Assembly (NCBI RefSeq): GCF_031885415.1
Contig: NZ_CP116871.1
Location: 2,666,001 to 2,730,000 of the forward strand
Length of the DNA: 64,000 nucleotides
Reading direction: 5' to 3'
Source of the DNA: Microbacterium forte
GTDB lineage: Bacteria > Actinomycetota > Actinomycetes > Actinomycetales > Microbacteriaceae
In this document: piece by piece, positions 50,827-60,625 of the stretch
Numbering within the stretch: the first letter of the stretch is position 1
How the letters are laid out: every line of letters begins with the position of its first letter
The notes under the pieces: generated by a model
Told to the model about the DNA's origin: nothing
Databases searched by the model: none
Seen by the model: only the letters and a program-made list of their open reading frames with translations
Position numbers and translations under genes: made by a program

Positions 50827-51840
50827 TCAGTGCGCCGTGGCGATGCCGACCGCATCGTGCACCATGACCGACGCGACCCTCGCGCCCGCGCCTGCTGCGA
50901 CGATCAGCTGCTGGGGGCCGGGGATCGCCGCATCACCGGCGGCATAGAGCCCCGGGATGTCGGTGCGGCCCGACCGATCGGTGACGAGGTGCCCGTCGTG
51001 GTCGATGGCGGGGGCGAACCCGTGCAGGAATGACACATCGGTCTGCCACTCGGGTCGCACGAAACCGCCCTCGACCGCGACGACGGTGCCGTCTGTCAGC
51101 CGGATCGCCTCGATGCGCCCGCGGTCTCCGACGAGCTCGGCGATCGGATGCCGCAGCACGGCGACCCCCGTGGAGGCGAGCTCGGCCTCCTCCGCGGCCG
51201 TGACCGTGTCTGCGCCGAGGGTGAAGACGGTGAGGCTCTCGGTCCAGCGCGAGATGAGCCGGGCGCGGTCGGCGAGGTCGGGCGTCTCTCCGATGAGGGC
51301 GAGTCGTCGCCCGCGCAGCTCCCACGCGTCGCATGCCGCGCAGCTGAACAGGCTGATGCCGTAGAAGCCCCGCAGATTCGGGACGTCGGGAAGGGTCTCG
51401 CGCAGGCCCGTCGCGAGCAGCACGCTCCGAGCGGTCACCACGTCGGTCGGGTCCTTGCGGCCGACGGATGCCGTGAAACCGGCATCCGTCCCCGAATCCG
51501 TCCCCGAATCCGTTCCCGCATCCGTCTCGGCATCCGTCTCGGCATCCGTCCCGGCATCCGCCGGGGGAGCCGATCTGCGGAGTTCGAGCACCCTGACGCG
51601 CGTGCGCACCTCGATGTTCGGGTACGCGGCGAGCTCGTCGCGGGCCATGCGGCGCAGCTCGTGCGGGGCCACCCCGTCACGGGTGAGGAAGCCGTGCGAG
51701 TTCAGCGTGGCGGCGTTGCGCGGACGGTCGGCGTCGACCACCAGCACGCGCATGAGCGAACGGCCCAGGTTGAGGGCGGCGGACAGCCCTGCAGGGCCAC
51801 CGCCGATCACGAGCACGTCGTAGGTGTCCGTGTCAGTCAT
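50827..51840 (-). CDS. Thioredoxin-reductase-like FAD/NAD(P) oxidoreductase with tetrapeptide repeat insert
   Basis: From ATG 51840, after GGGAG, the product has 337 residues. It has the FAD motif V-I-G-G-G-P-A-G-L-S-A-A, a C-A-A-C pair in F-S-C-A-A-C-D-A-W at the TrxR disulphide position, an NADPH motif region and a late G-L-Y-A-A-G-D-A. An insert of seven T-D-x-x units (about 92-119) interrupts the fold. The partner is unknown. The siroheme genes upstream may be in the same transcript (141-base gap). Confidence 0.85.
   Translation of the reverse strand: MTDTDTYDVLVIGGGPAGLSAALNLGRSLMRVLVVDADRPRNAATLNSHGFLTRDGVAPHELRRMARDELAAYPNIEVRTRVRVLELRRSAPPADAGTDAETDAETDAGTDSGTDSGTDAGFTASVGRKDPTDVVTARSVLLATGLRETLPDVPNLRGFYGISLFSCAACDAWELRGRRLALIGETPDLADRARLISRWTESLTVFTLGADTVTAAEEAELASTGVAVLRHPIAELVGDRGRIEAIRLTDGTVVAVEGGFVRPEWQTDVSFLHGFAPAIDHDGHLVTDRSGRTDIPGLYAAGDAAIPGPQQLIVAAGAGARVASVMVHDAVGIATAH
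51482..51565 (-). repeat. Seven 12-bp tandem repeats inside the oxidoreductase gene
   Basis: Seven 12-base units run from 51482 to 51565; on the plus strand they read GCATCCGTCTCG-like. They encode T-D-A-G/T-D-A-E/T-D-S-G steps in a surface loop. Length could vary between strains. Confidence 0.85.
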
Positions 51841-51981
51841 TCGCGCTCCCGGGAGAAGAGCGGTGACCGCCGTGTGACCGGGCGCGGATGCGCCGACCAT
51901 GGCGGCGCCGCCGACGGACGCGCTCATCGGGCGAGAATCGGTCCGCTGACGACAGTCTGCCACCTCTTGACTGAGGGTCGC

Positions 51982-52722
51982 CTAACTCGGGCTGATCCCG
52001 GCGTGCGGGCTGAGCGCGACCACGTCACCGACCACGACGACCGCGGGGGATCGCACCTGTCGAACCGCGGCGAGGTGGGCGATCGTGCCGAGGGTGCCGA
52101 CCGTGACTCGCTGTCGGGCACCGAACCCGTCTTCGATGATGGCCACCGGGCAGTCGGCGCCGCGCGACCCCGCGGCGAGCACATGCGCGGAATGCCCGAG
52201 CGTGTTCACTCCCATCAGCAGCACGACGGTGTGGTCGCGTCCGCCCCCGAGCGCCTCGATCTGGTCGTGGGCGCTGGCCACGGTGAATGTCTCAGCGATG
52301 CCGCGCTGGGTCAGGGGGATCCCGGCGAGACCTGGCACCGCCACTGCGCTCGTGACGCCCGGGATGACATCGACCGCGATGCCGGCGGCTTCGCAGAAGA
52401 GCTGCTCCTCGCGCCCTCGTCCGAAGACGAAGGGGTCGCCGCCCTTGAGCCGCACCACATGCCGGCCCTGCTGGGCCAGCGAGAGGAGCAGCTCGTTGAT
52501 GCCGTCCTGCGGCACCGGGTGATGACCGGGGAGCTTGCCGACGTCGATGACCTCGGCGTCGAGCTGCACTCCTTCGTCGGCGAGCTGTGCGAGCACGGCG
52601 CGGGCTCCGAGGCGGTCGGCTACGATCACATCGGCCTGCTGCAGGGCGCGCAGCCCCCTCAGGGTCAGCAGGCCGGCATCGCCGGGTCCTGCTCCGACCA
52701 GGGTGACCGTGCCGAGGGTCAT
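51982..52722 (-). CDS. cobA: Uroporphyrinogen-III C-methyltransferase
   Basis: The 246-residue enzyme has the SUMT motifs V-G-A-G-P-G-D-A-G-L-L-T, V-R-L-K-G-G-D-P-F-V-F-G-R-G and a late L-M-G-V. It methylates uroporphyrinogen III twice to make precorrin-2, for siroheme or cobalamin. It overlaps the chelatase gene by four bases. No separate precorrin-2 dehydrogenase is seen here. Confidence 0.92.
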   Translation of the reverse strand: MTLGTVTLVGAGPGDAGLLTLRGLRALQQADVIVADRLGARAVLAQLADEGVQLDAEVIDVGKLPGHHPVPQDGINELLLSLAQQGRHVVRLKGGDPFVFGRGREEQLFCEAAGIAVDVIPGVTSAVAVPGLAGIPLTQRGIAETFTVASAHDQIEALGGGRDHTVVLLMGVNTLGHSAHVLAAGSRGADCPVAIIEDGFGARQRVTVGTLGTIAHLAAVRQVRSPAVVVVGDVVALSPHAGISPS

Positions 52723-53471
52723 GACTGTGCGGGCTCGGGCGTCAGCGCGGCCCCGGGGGACTGTGCGGTGAGCAGCTGCTCCGACGCCTCCTCGTATCGG
52801 GCGATGACGAGGTCGATCAGCGGCTGCGGCACGGTCGTGCCGTCGAGCAGGGGCGCGGTGACGCGTCGGCCCGGCGCCTGCCTCAGGGTGAGGTCGAAGA
52901 AGAAGCCGCGGGCGAGCAGGTATGTCGAGACGACCGCGTCGGGGTGCTCGCGCAGCGCATGGGGCAGGTCGGGCTCGCGCGCGGCGAGGTAGGAGAGCTC
53001 GACCCTTCTGCCGAGCCGCAGCGAGAGAAGAGACGCCATGGCTTCGGCATCCGTCAGCGAGGCGGGGTCGCGCGAGCCGGCGACGGCGAGGATCACGGAC
53101 GCATCCTCGGTGTGCTTCGAGCCGGCAACGGTCGAGAGCGTCTCGGACAGCCGTTCCGCGAGAACTTCGGCGAGCCGGGGGTCGGGGCCCATCGGGGCGC
53201 TGACCACGGCATCCGCCTTCTTCGCCGCCATGCCGTGCAGGTCGTGATGCACGTGGAAGCCGCGCGAGAGCAGCAGCGGCACGATCACGACGGGCCCGTC
53301 GATCGTCGGCAGCAGGTCGGCGGCATCGGGCTGCTGCACGTCGACGAAGGCGCTGCGCACCTCGACCTCGGGCATCGCTGCGGCGACCGCGCCGACCAGA
53401 TCGGAGATGGCACGGGCTCCCTCGGCATCCGAGGTGCCGTGCGACACGGCGAGGAGGATGGGGCGGCTCAT
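52719..53471 (-). CDS. Sirohydrochlorin chelatase family protein (CbiX-like)
   Basis: The 250-residue protein has S-H-G-T near the start (metal-ligand His), P-L-L-L-S-R-G-F-H-V-H-H-D and a second half with A-G-S-R-D-P and Y-L-L-A-R-G-F-F. This is the two-lobed CbiX/SirB layout. It inserts iron (or cobalt) into sirohydrochlorin. With cobA it makes siroheme for sulphite or nitrite reductase, which are not in the window. Confidence 0.88.
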   Translation of the reverse strand: MSRPILLAVSHGTSDAEGARAISDLVGAVAAAMPEVEVRSAFVDVQQPDAADLLPTIDGPVVIVPLLLSRGFHVHHDLHGMAAKKADAVVSAPMGPDPRLAEVLAERLSETLSTVAGSKHTEDASVILAVAGSRDPASLTDAEAMASLLSLRLGRRVELSYLAAREPDLPHALREHPDAVVSTYLLARGFFFDLTLRQAPGRRVTAPLLDGTTVPQPLIDLVIARYEEASEQLLTAQSPGAALTPEPAQS

Positions 53472-53563
53472 GCAGGGACTCTAGGTGAGCCGTGTGACGG
53501 CGGTGTTTCGAGATCCTCGCCTCGACGCAGGTGCGGATGTGCGGGGTCGAGGCGTCCGATTCA

Positions 53564-53640
53564 AAAGTTGAGCCGGTTCATATCAACTTTATTTGACAGC
53601 GTCCGGAGGTCGGAGTACAGTTGAGCCATCGCGACTCAGG
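53564..53640 (+). promoter_or_regulatory. dnaK promoter with HAIR operator and upstream inverted repeat
   Basis: TTGACA (53593-53598) and TACAGT (53616-53621) are 17 bases apart. A HAIR-like HspR site, GTTGAGC-N7-ACTCAGG, lies at 53620-53640, overlapping the -10 end. AAAGTTGA (53564-53571) and TCAACTTT (53583-53590) form a second dyad just before the -35 box. HspR from the same operon likely represses here. Confidence 0.8.
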
Positions 53641-53649
53641 TTTCCCTGA

Positions 53650-55563
<1,914 letters not shown>

Positions 55564-55565
55564 TC

Positions 55566-56201
55566 ATGACGGACAAGAACTTCGACGACAATCAGGTTCC
55601 TGAGCCCGCCGAAGGTCACAGCGAGGGGTCGGATGCTCAGGCATCCGGCCCCGCGCCGCACAACCCGGACTCTGATGAGGCCCGGGCTGCGGAGGGCTCT
55701 GACGACGCGGACTTCACGATCGACGACATCCTGAACGCCGACCAGACGGCTGAGGCCGCTGCGGGGGATGCCGCGATCGCCGACGCCGAGAACGCGCTGC
55801 TGAACGACCTCAAGCGGCTCCAGGCCGAATACGCCAACTACCGCCGACGCACCGAAGAGCAGCGTCAGGTCGAGATCGAGCGCGCGAAGGGCGAGGCCGC
55901 CAAGGGCCTCATCCCCGTGCTCGACGATCTCGATCGTGCCGCTCAGCACGGTGATCTGGTCGAAGGCACGCCCTTCGCCGTGATCGCCGGCAAGGTGCGC
56001 ACGGTCGTCGAGCGTCTCGGTGTCGTCTCGTACGGTGAGAAGGGCGAGGAATTCGACCCGCAGCGCCACGAGGCGATCTTCCAGCAGCCCACCCCGGGCG
56101 CCGACAAGACCACGGTGCTCGAGGTCGTCGAGGTGGGTTACCGCCTCGGTGACGTCGAGCTGCGTCCCGCGAAGGTCGTCGTCGCCGTACCCGCAGAGTA
56201 G
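55566..56201 (+). CDS. grpE: Nucleotide exchange factor GrpE
   Basis: The 211-residue protein has a disordered acidic N-terminal part (about 1-70), a coiled-coil helix with L-K-R-L-Q-A-E-Y-A-N-Y-R-R-R-T and the C-terminal beta domain (V-V-E-V-G-Y-R-L-G-D). It releases ADP from DnaK. It begins two bases after dnaK. Confidence 0.96.
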   Translation: MTDKNFDDNQVPEPAEGHSEGSDAQASGPAPHNPDSDEARAAEGSDDADFTIDDILNADQTAEAAAGDAAIADAENALLNDLKRLQAEYANYRRRTEEQRQVEIERAKGEAAKGLIPVLDDLDRAAQHGDLVEGTPFAVIAGKVRTVVERLGVVSYGEKGEEFDPQRHEAIFQQPTPGADKTTVLEVVEVGYRLGDVELRPAKVVVAVPAE

Positions 56202-56208
56202 GTGATCG

Positions 56209-57198
56209 ATGGCTAGCCAGGACTGGTTCGACAAGGACTTCTACAAGATCCTCGGGGTCTCGAAGGACGTCAGCGACGCTGATCTCAAGAAGACCTACCG
56301 CAAGCTCGCTCGCAAGTACCACCCCGACTCCAATCAGGGTGACGAGAAGGCGGAGGCGAAGTTCAAAGAGATCAGCGAGGCATACTCGGTGCTCTCGGAT
56401 CCCGAGCAGCGCAAGGAGTACGACGAGATCCGCGCCATGGGCTCGGGCGCACGCTTCACGGCGGGCGGTGCGGGAGCAGGCGGCTTCGAAGACGTCTTCA
56501 GCCGGTTCGGGCAGCAGGGGCGCGGGCAGCAGCAGTCCGCCGACTTCGAGGACATCTTCGCGATGTTCAACCAGGGTCAGGGCGGCCCGTTCGGCTCCGG
56601 TCGATTCGGCCAGACCTCCGGCGGATACCGCGGCTTCGGCGGGCCCCAGAAGGGCGCCGATGTCACGGCGCGCACCACGCTCGACTTCGCCACCGCCGTG
56701 CAGGGTGAGACCATCAGCCTGCAGGGGGACGACGGCAAGCCGTTCAAGGTGAAGATCCCCGCCGGTGTCGCCGACGGGCAGAAGATCAGACTCCGCGGAC
56801 GTGGTCGTCCCTCGCCCGATGGCGGGGAGAACGGCGACGTCGTGGTGCAGATCGCGGTGCGACCGCATCCGGTGTTCACCCGCGAGGGGCTGAACCTGCG
56901 CGTGGTCGTGCCGGTGACCTTCACCGAGGCGGCACTCGGCGCGACGATCGAGGTTCCGACGCTCAGCGGCGACACGGTCAAGCTCCGTGTCGCACCTGGC
57001 ACGCCGTCCGGACGCGTCCTGCGCGTCAAGGGTCGCGGCGTCGCCACTTCGAAGGGCACGGGCGACCTGCTCGCCGAGCTGCAGATCGCGGTGCCGTCGC
57101 ACCTCGACGAGGCCGCTCGGGAGGCGCTGGAGAAGTTCCAGTCGCTGGAGCCGGCGGAGAACCCGCGTGCCGACCTCATGGCGAAGGCGCGGCGCTAG
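56209..57198 (+). CDS. dnaJ: DnaJ-type cochaperone without zinc finger
   Basis: The 329-residue protein has the J domain with H-P-D (about residue 39-41) and a Gly/Phe-rich region. The two C-terminal substrate domains follow directly. The C-x-x-C-x-G-x-G zinc repeats of classical DnaJ are absent, so this is a type II (CbpA-like) form. It stimulates DnaK. It starts seven bases after grpE and precedes hspR. Confidence 0.93.
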   Translation: MASQDWFDKDFYKILGVSKDVSDADLKKTYRKLARKYHPDSNQGDEKAEAKFKEISEAYSVLSDPEQRKEYDEIRAMGSGARFTAGGAGAGGFEDVFSRFGQQGRGQQQSADFEDIFAMFNQGQGGPFGSGRFGQTSGGYRGFGGPQKGADVTARTTLDFATAVQGETISLQGDDGKPFKVKIPAGVADGQKIRLRGRGRPSPDGGENGDVVVQIAVRPHPVFTREGLNLRVVVPVTFTEAALGATIEVPTLSGDTVKLRVAPGTPSGRVLRVKGRGVATSKGTGDLLAELQIAVPSHLDEAAREALEKFQSLEPAENPRADLMAKARR

Positions 57199-57241
57199 AA
57201 GATCATGACGAACGCGAACACCGAGGAGGAGGTGATCCACT

Positions 57242-57673
57242 GTGGCTGACCAGCGCGTGGACGCCGACACCCCGGTGTTCGCGATCGCCGTCGCCGCCCA
57301 GCTCTCGGGTCTTCACCCGCAGACGCTGCGGCAGTACGACCGCATCGGGCTCGTGGTGCCCGGTCGCACCTCCGGCGGCTCTCGTCGCTATTCGACCCGC
57401 AACATCGAACAGCTCCGCGAGGTCGCCCAGCTGTCATCCGAGGGCATGAGTCTTCCGGCGATCGCGCGTGTCCTCGACCTCGAAGACGAGAACCGGATGC
57501 TGCGCAGCCGCGTGGCCGAACTCGACGCCGCGCTGCGTGCCGAGCGCGACAACCGTCCGGGCATGCGCGTGTTCGCCGCGGGATCCGCCGGCGTCATTCC
57601 GGTGCCCAGTGGCCGCCGCATCCGCCGCTCGGCCGAGGTCGTGCTCTGGCACCCGGGCAGCGGCCGCAGTTGA
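57242..57673 (+). CDS. hspR: MerR-family heat-shock repressor HspR
   Basis: The 143-residue protein has a MerR helix-turn-helix (L-H-P-Q-T-L-R-Q-Y-D-R-I-G-L-V) and a wing with R-T-S-G-G-S-R-R-Y-S. A helix for dimerisation follows. HspR binds HAIR sites and needs DnaK to repress, forming a feedback loop. GTG 57242 follows GAGGAGGAGG. The C-terminal tail (R-I-R-R-S-A-E-V-V-L-W) is typical. Confidence 0.93.
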   Translation: MADQRVDADTPVFAIAVAAQLSGLHPQTLRQYDRIGLVVPGRTSGGSRRYSTRNIEQLREVAQLSSEGMSLPAIARVLDLEDENRMLRSRVAELDAALRAERDNRPGMRVFAAGSAGVIPVPSGRRIRRSAEVVLWHPGSGRS

Positions 57674-57695
57674 TAGTCGGCGAACTGCACGACTG

Positions 57696-58124
57696 CTAGG
57701 CGGCACCGAAGAATCGGGTTGCGATGTCGGCCACCTCTTTGTCGAGCGTGTCGATGCGCGCGGTCAGTTTCGAGTCGAGAGCGTCGATCCTGCCGTTGAG
57801 CCGCCACTCGAGCGACTCGATCTGTCCGCTGAGCCGGTGGTCGAGTGCTTCGATCTGTCCGCTGAGCCGGTGGTCGAGTGCTTCGATCTGTCCGCTGAGC
57901 CGGTGGTCGAGTGCCTCGATCTTGCCGGTGAGTCGGTGGTCGAGTGCCTCGATCTTGCCGGTGAGCATTCCTTCGAGCCCGCTGATCTGTCCGGTGAGCC
58001 TGCCGTCGAGACGGCCGATCTCAGCCCGGATGACTCTGCTGAACTGCGTGGTCATGACCGTCACGACCCCCAGCATCGTCGCGGAGAACACCGCGATGAG
58101 CGTCCAGATCTGAGGTTCGTTCAT
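57696..58124 (-). CDS. Membrane-anchored hendecad coiled-coil repeat protein
   Basis: From ATG 58124 (better spaced to GGAG than ATG 58130) the product has 142 residues. One membrane helix (about 6-26) is followed by nine 11-residue units of the form L-D-x-R-L-x-G-x-I-x-A, ending in a short tail. Eleven-residue periodicity suggests a near-straight or right-handed coiled coil. Five units are 33-bp near copies in the DNA. Such repeats resemble tail-fibre or surface stalks, but no partner is visible. Function unknown. Confidence 0.75.
   Translation of the reverse strand: MNEPQIWTLIAVFSATMLGVVTVMTTQFSRVIRAEIGRLDGRLTGQISGLEGMLTGKIEALDHRLTGKIEALDHRLSGQIEALDHRLSGQIEALDHRLSGQIESLEWRLNGRIDALDSKLTARIDTLDKEVADIATRFFGAA
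57819..57983 (-). repeat. Five 33-bp tandem repeats
   Basis: Units start at 57819, 57852, 57885, 57918 and 57951 with an exact 33-base period. The first three are almost identical. They encode the L-D-H-R-L-S/T-G-Q/K-I-E-A unit. Copy number may vary by slippage or recombination. Confidence 0.9.
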
Positions 58125-58296
58125 CGTCATGTCTCCATCCTGTGAACGTCGCGCCAGAATGGCAGTGTTGCGTGATCGGACGAGGCCCGACCGCGATGAT
58201 CCCGCAGGCGTGGGGGCGGATCGAGCGGTAGGCGAGTCTGTGCAGGAGGGGTCCTCGCACGCGTCGGCCACCCGCGCGCGGTATCGTTGCGACACG

Positions 58297-59724
58297 ATGA
58301 GGATGACGCGTCGCACACTGCTGATGGGCGCCGGAGCCGGTGTCCTGGGAGTCCTGCTGGCCTCCTGCACGCCCGAGCCGGCGCCGTCGCCCACGCCCGA
58401 TCGCTCGCCCACTCCGAAGCCGACCGCGGGTGCGATCACCCCCGCCGCGTTCGCCCGCAGCTCGTGGACGACCGACCCGTTCGCGCTCGGCGCTGCGAGC
58501 TTCACTCCGGTCGGCACACAGGCGAGGGCCCGCGAGGCGCTGGCCGAGCCGGTCGACGACCGGCTCTTCTTCTCGGGCGAAGCGACCGACGTCGAGGCGC
58601 CGGGCACGATCGCCGCCGCGCTCCGATCCGGTGATCGAGCCGCCGACGAGCTCGTTCGCGCCGCCGACAGCGGTGAGCGCGTGGCGATCGTCGGCGCAGG
58701 TCTCGCCGGTGCCGCCGCCGCTGCCCGACTCGTCGCCGAGGGGCTGCAGGTCACGGTGTTCGAGGCGCGTGACCGCATCGGCGGACGCGTGCACTCGGTG
58801 GTCGACGACATGGCCTGGCCCTTCCCCGCGCAACTGGGCGGCTGGCTGCTCGGCTCGTCCGACGACGTCCTGCTCGAGACTCTCAACGCCCGTGACATCC
58901 GGACGGCTCCGATCTCGGGTTCGCTGTGGCGATCGACTGACGGAGACGTCGAGCCGGTGCCGATCGAACCTGTGCAGGCGGCGATCGCCACCGCCCAGCA
59001 GGGGCCGACCGACTCGTCTCTCGAGGATGCGCTGACGGCAGCGGGCGCTGATCCTGACGAGCCGGGACTCGCGGCGCTGCTCGCTTCGATCGCGGCCGCA
59101 TCGGGGGCCGATGCCTCCGACGAGTCGACCTGGTTCCCCCCTCGGCTTCCCACCGACGAGCTGGTGGCACCTCTCGGCGACCTGACCCCGGCCCTCGACG
59201 AGCTTCTCGAGGGCGCGAAGCTGAGCCTCTCATCGCCCGTCAGTCGCGTGGCCTACGACGACGCCGGCGTCAGCCTCGGCATCGCCTCGGGGGAGTCGCT
59301 GTCGTTCGACCGGGTCCTGATCACGGTGCCGCTCGGAGTGCTGAAGGGCGAGGGCGTGGAGTTCGCTCCGGCGCTGCCCTTCGGTCATCGCGGTGCCATC
59401 GCCGAGCTCGGGATGGGACTCATCGAGACGGTCTGGCTGCGCTTCGACGATCCTCTGATCGTGTCGGCACCCGAGCCCGAAGGTGACCCTGAAGGCGACG
59501 CCGAAGAGGGTGCTGACGCCGAGTCCGCTGCGACGCTCTGGCACGTCGTCGGCGGCGATGCGCTGATCCGCACCTGGATCAACCTCGCACCGGCCACGGG
59601 CGAGAACGTCGTGGTGGGCATCGTCGGCGGAGAAGCGGCAGCCACGTTCGCCGAGATGAGCGAGCAGAAGGCGCTCGAGGCGGCGATCGCCTCGCTCGCA
59701 CCGTTCCTCACGGCACCGGCCTGA
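58297..59724 (+). CDS. Tat-type lipoprotein flavin amine oxidase with apparent circular permutation
   Basis: From ATG 58297 the product has 475 residues. A twin-arginine-like leader (T-R-R-T-L-L-M-G-A) ends at lipobox L-L-A-S-C (about 24). Next comes a block normally found at the C-terminus of amine oxidases: S-S-W-T-T-D-P-F-A-L-G (about 54), L-A-E-P-V-D-D-R-L-F-F-S-G-E-A-T (about 83-98), then G-T-I-A-A-A-L-R-S-G-D-R-A-A. Only then does the usual N-terminal FAD motif appear, V-G-A-G-L-A-G-A-A-A-A-A-R-L (about 130). The protein stops after G-E-A-A-A-T-F-A-E-M-S, exactly where the moved block would start. So the domain order is permuted; substrate unknown. Confidence 0.85.
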   Translation: MRMTRRTLLMGAGAGVLGVLLASCTPEPAPSPTPDRSPTPKPTAGAITPAAFARSSWTTDPFALGAASFTPVGTQARAREALAEPVDDRLFFSGEATDVEAPGTIAAALRSGDRAADELVRAADSGERVAIVGAGLAGAAAAARLVAEGLQVTVFEARDRIGGRVHSVVDDMAWPFPAQLGGWLLGSSDDVLLETLNARDIRTAPISGSLWRSTDGDVEPVPIEPVQAAIATAQQGPTDSSLEDALTAAGADPDEPGLAALLASIAAASGADASDESTWFPPRLPTDELVAPLGDLTPALDELLEGAKLSLSSPVSRVAYDDAGVSLGIASGESLSFDRVLITVPLGVLKGEGVEFAPALPFGHRGAIAELGMGLIETVWLRFDDPLIVSAPEPEGDPEGDAEEGADAESAATLWHVVGGDALIRTWINLAPATGENVVVGIVGGEAAATFAEMSEQKALEAAIASLAPFLTAPA

Positions 59725-59763
59725 CTCTCCCGAGCCTGACTCGCACCGGCCTGACTCGCACCG
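59719..59763 (+). repeat. 15-bp tandem repeat across the oxidase stop codon
   Basis: Three 15-base units occupy 59719-59733, 59734-59748 and 59749-59763. The last two are identical (GCCTGACTCGCACCG) and the first, which holds the stop codon, is diverged. Each has TGA at the same place. Confidence 0.8.
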
Positions 59764-59775
59764 GCCGCAGCGGGC

Positions 59776-60453
59776 TCAGACCTCCGGGCGCTCCTGACCG
59801 CGTCGCCGCATCCGGCTGACGAGCACGATGAACGTCGCGACGAGCGCGAAGATCGCCAGCGCCACCCCACTGGTGAGCAGGAATTCGGGAGGCCCTGATA
59901 CCTGTCGGGGGTCGAGGAAGTAATACGGGTACCACCCCACAGACGGCCCGCGCCACATCGTGACACCGCCCCACGCGAGCGGGAAGGTGAGCGCCGTCGG
60001 CACCACCCACCAGGGCACGCCGCGGTGCCCCGGTGTGAGCACCCAGGCGAGGGCGGTGCACGCAGGCAGCCAGAAATGCAGCACTTGATCAGACCATGGC
60101 ACGTCGACGCGGATGCCGCGGAGCCCCGCCTGCCAGACGATCAGCGCGAAGGCGAGTCCTGCCGTGATCGTCCAGGTGAGCACGAGCGCCAGCGCGACCG
60201 TGAACCAGCGAGGATCCGTCGCCCGGATGAAGGCGAGCACCGCGCCGATCAGCAGCACGACCACGAGCGCGCAATTGGACTGGACCGTCAGGTACGCGAA
60301 GAAGTTCTCTCCCGCGATCGATCGGGAGCTCAGGCCCCAGAACAGCCGGTGCACGAGCGCGACGGTGCACACTGCGGCCGTGGCCAAGCGCAGCACGCCG
60401 AACGCCGATCGTGCCCTCACTCTCGCCTCGTGCCCCTTTCCGGCTGTGCGCAT
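59776..60453 (-). CDS. Pr6Pr family membrane protein
   Basis: From ATG 60453 the product has 225 residues and six membrane helices with F-F-A-Y-L-T-V-Q-S-N, L-H-F-W-L-P and W-Y-P-Y-Y-F-L-D-P motifs, as in the Pr6Pr (FAR-17a/AIG1-like) family. Function is unknown; human relatives hydrolyse unusual fatty esters. A TAGACT -10-like box on the minus strand lies at 60497-60492. Confidence 0.82.
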   Translation of the reverse strand: MRTAGKGHEARVRARSAFGVLRLATAAVCTVALVHRLFWGLSSRSIAGENFFAYLTVQSNCALVVVLLIGAVLAFIRATDPRWFTVALALVLTWTITAGLAFALIVWQAGLRGIRVDVPWSDQVLHFWLPACTALAWVLTPGHRGVPWWVVPTALTFPLAWGGVTMWRGPSVGWYPYYFLDPRQVSGPPEFLLTSGVALAIFALVATFIVLVSRMRRRGQERPEV

Positions 60454-60625
60454 CGTCGTCCAGACGGCGCATCTCCCATCCGGCGAGTCTACGGAAGACG
60501 CGGCGAGCGGGGCTGCGACGAGCTGCGCACAGGAGACGGAAAAGTCGTCTGAATAGCGTGGAAGGAGGGATAGCCCCTGCTCCGCGCCTGGCGCGCGGTG
60601 TCCTGCCACGAAGGAACACCTCCTC

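Noticed and set aside
51482..51565. CRISPR-like array
   Set aside because: The seven units are 12 bases long, lack spacers and encode an in-frame peptide repeat.
57205..57249. A 14-codon ORF between dnaJ and hspR
   Set aside because: It has only a weak ribosome site, overlaps the hspR start out of frame, and its G-rich part is simply the hspR ribosome site.
57819..57983. CRISPR-like or iteron array
   Set aside because: The 33-bp units are contiguous without spacers and lie in a coding frame with an 11-residue protein repeat.
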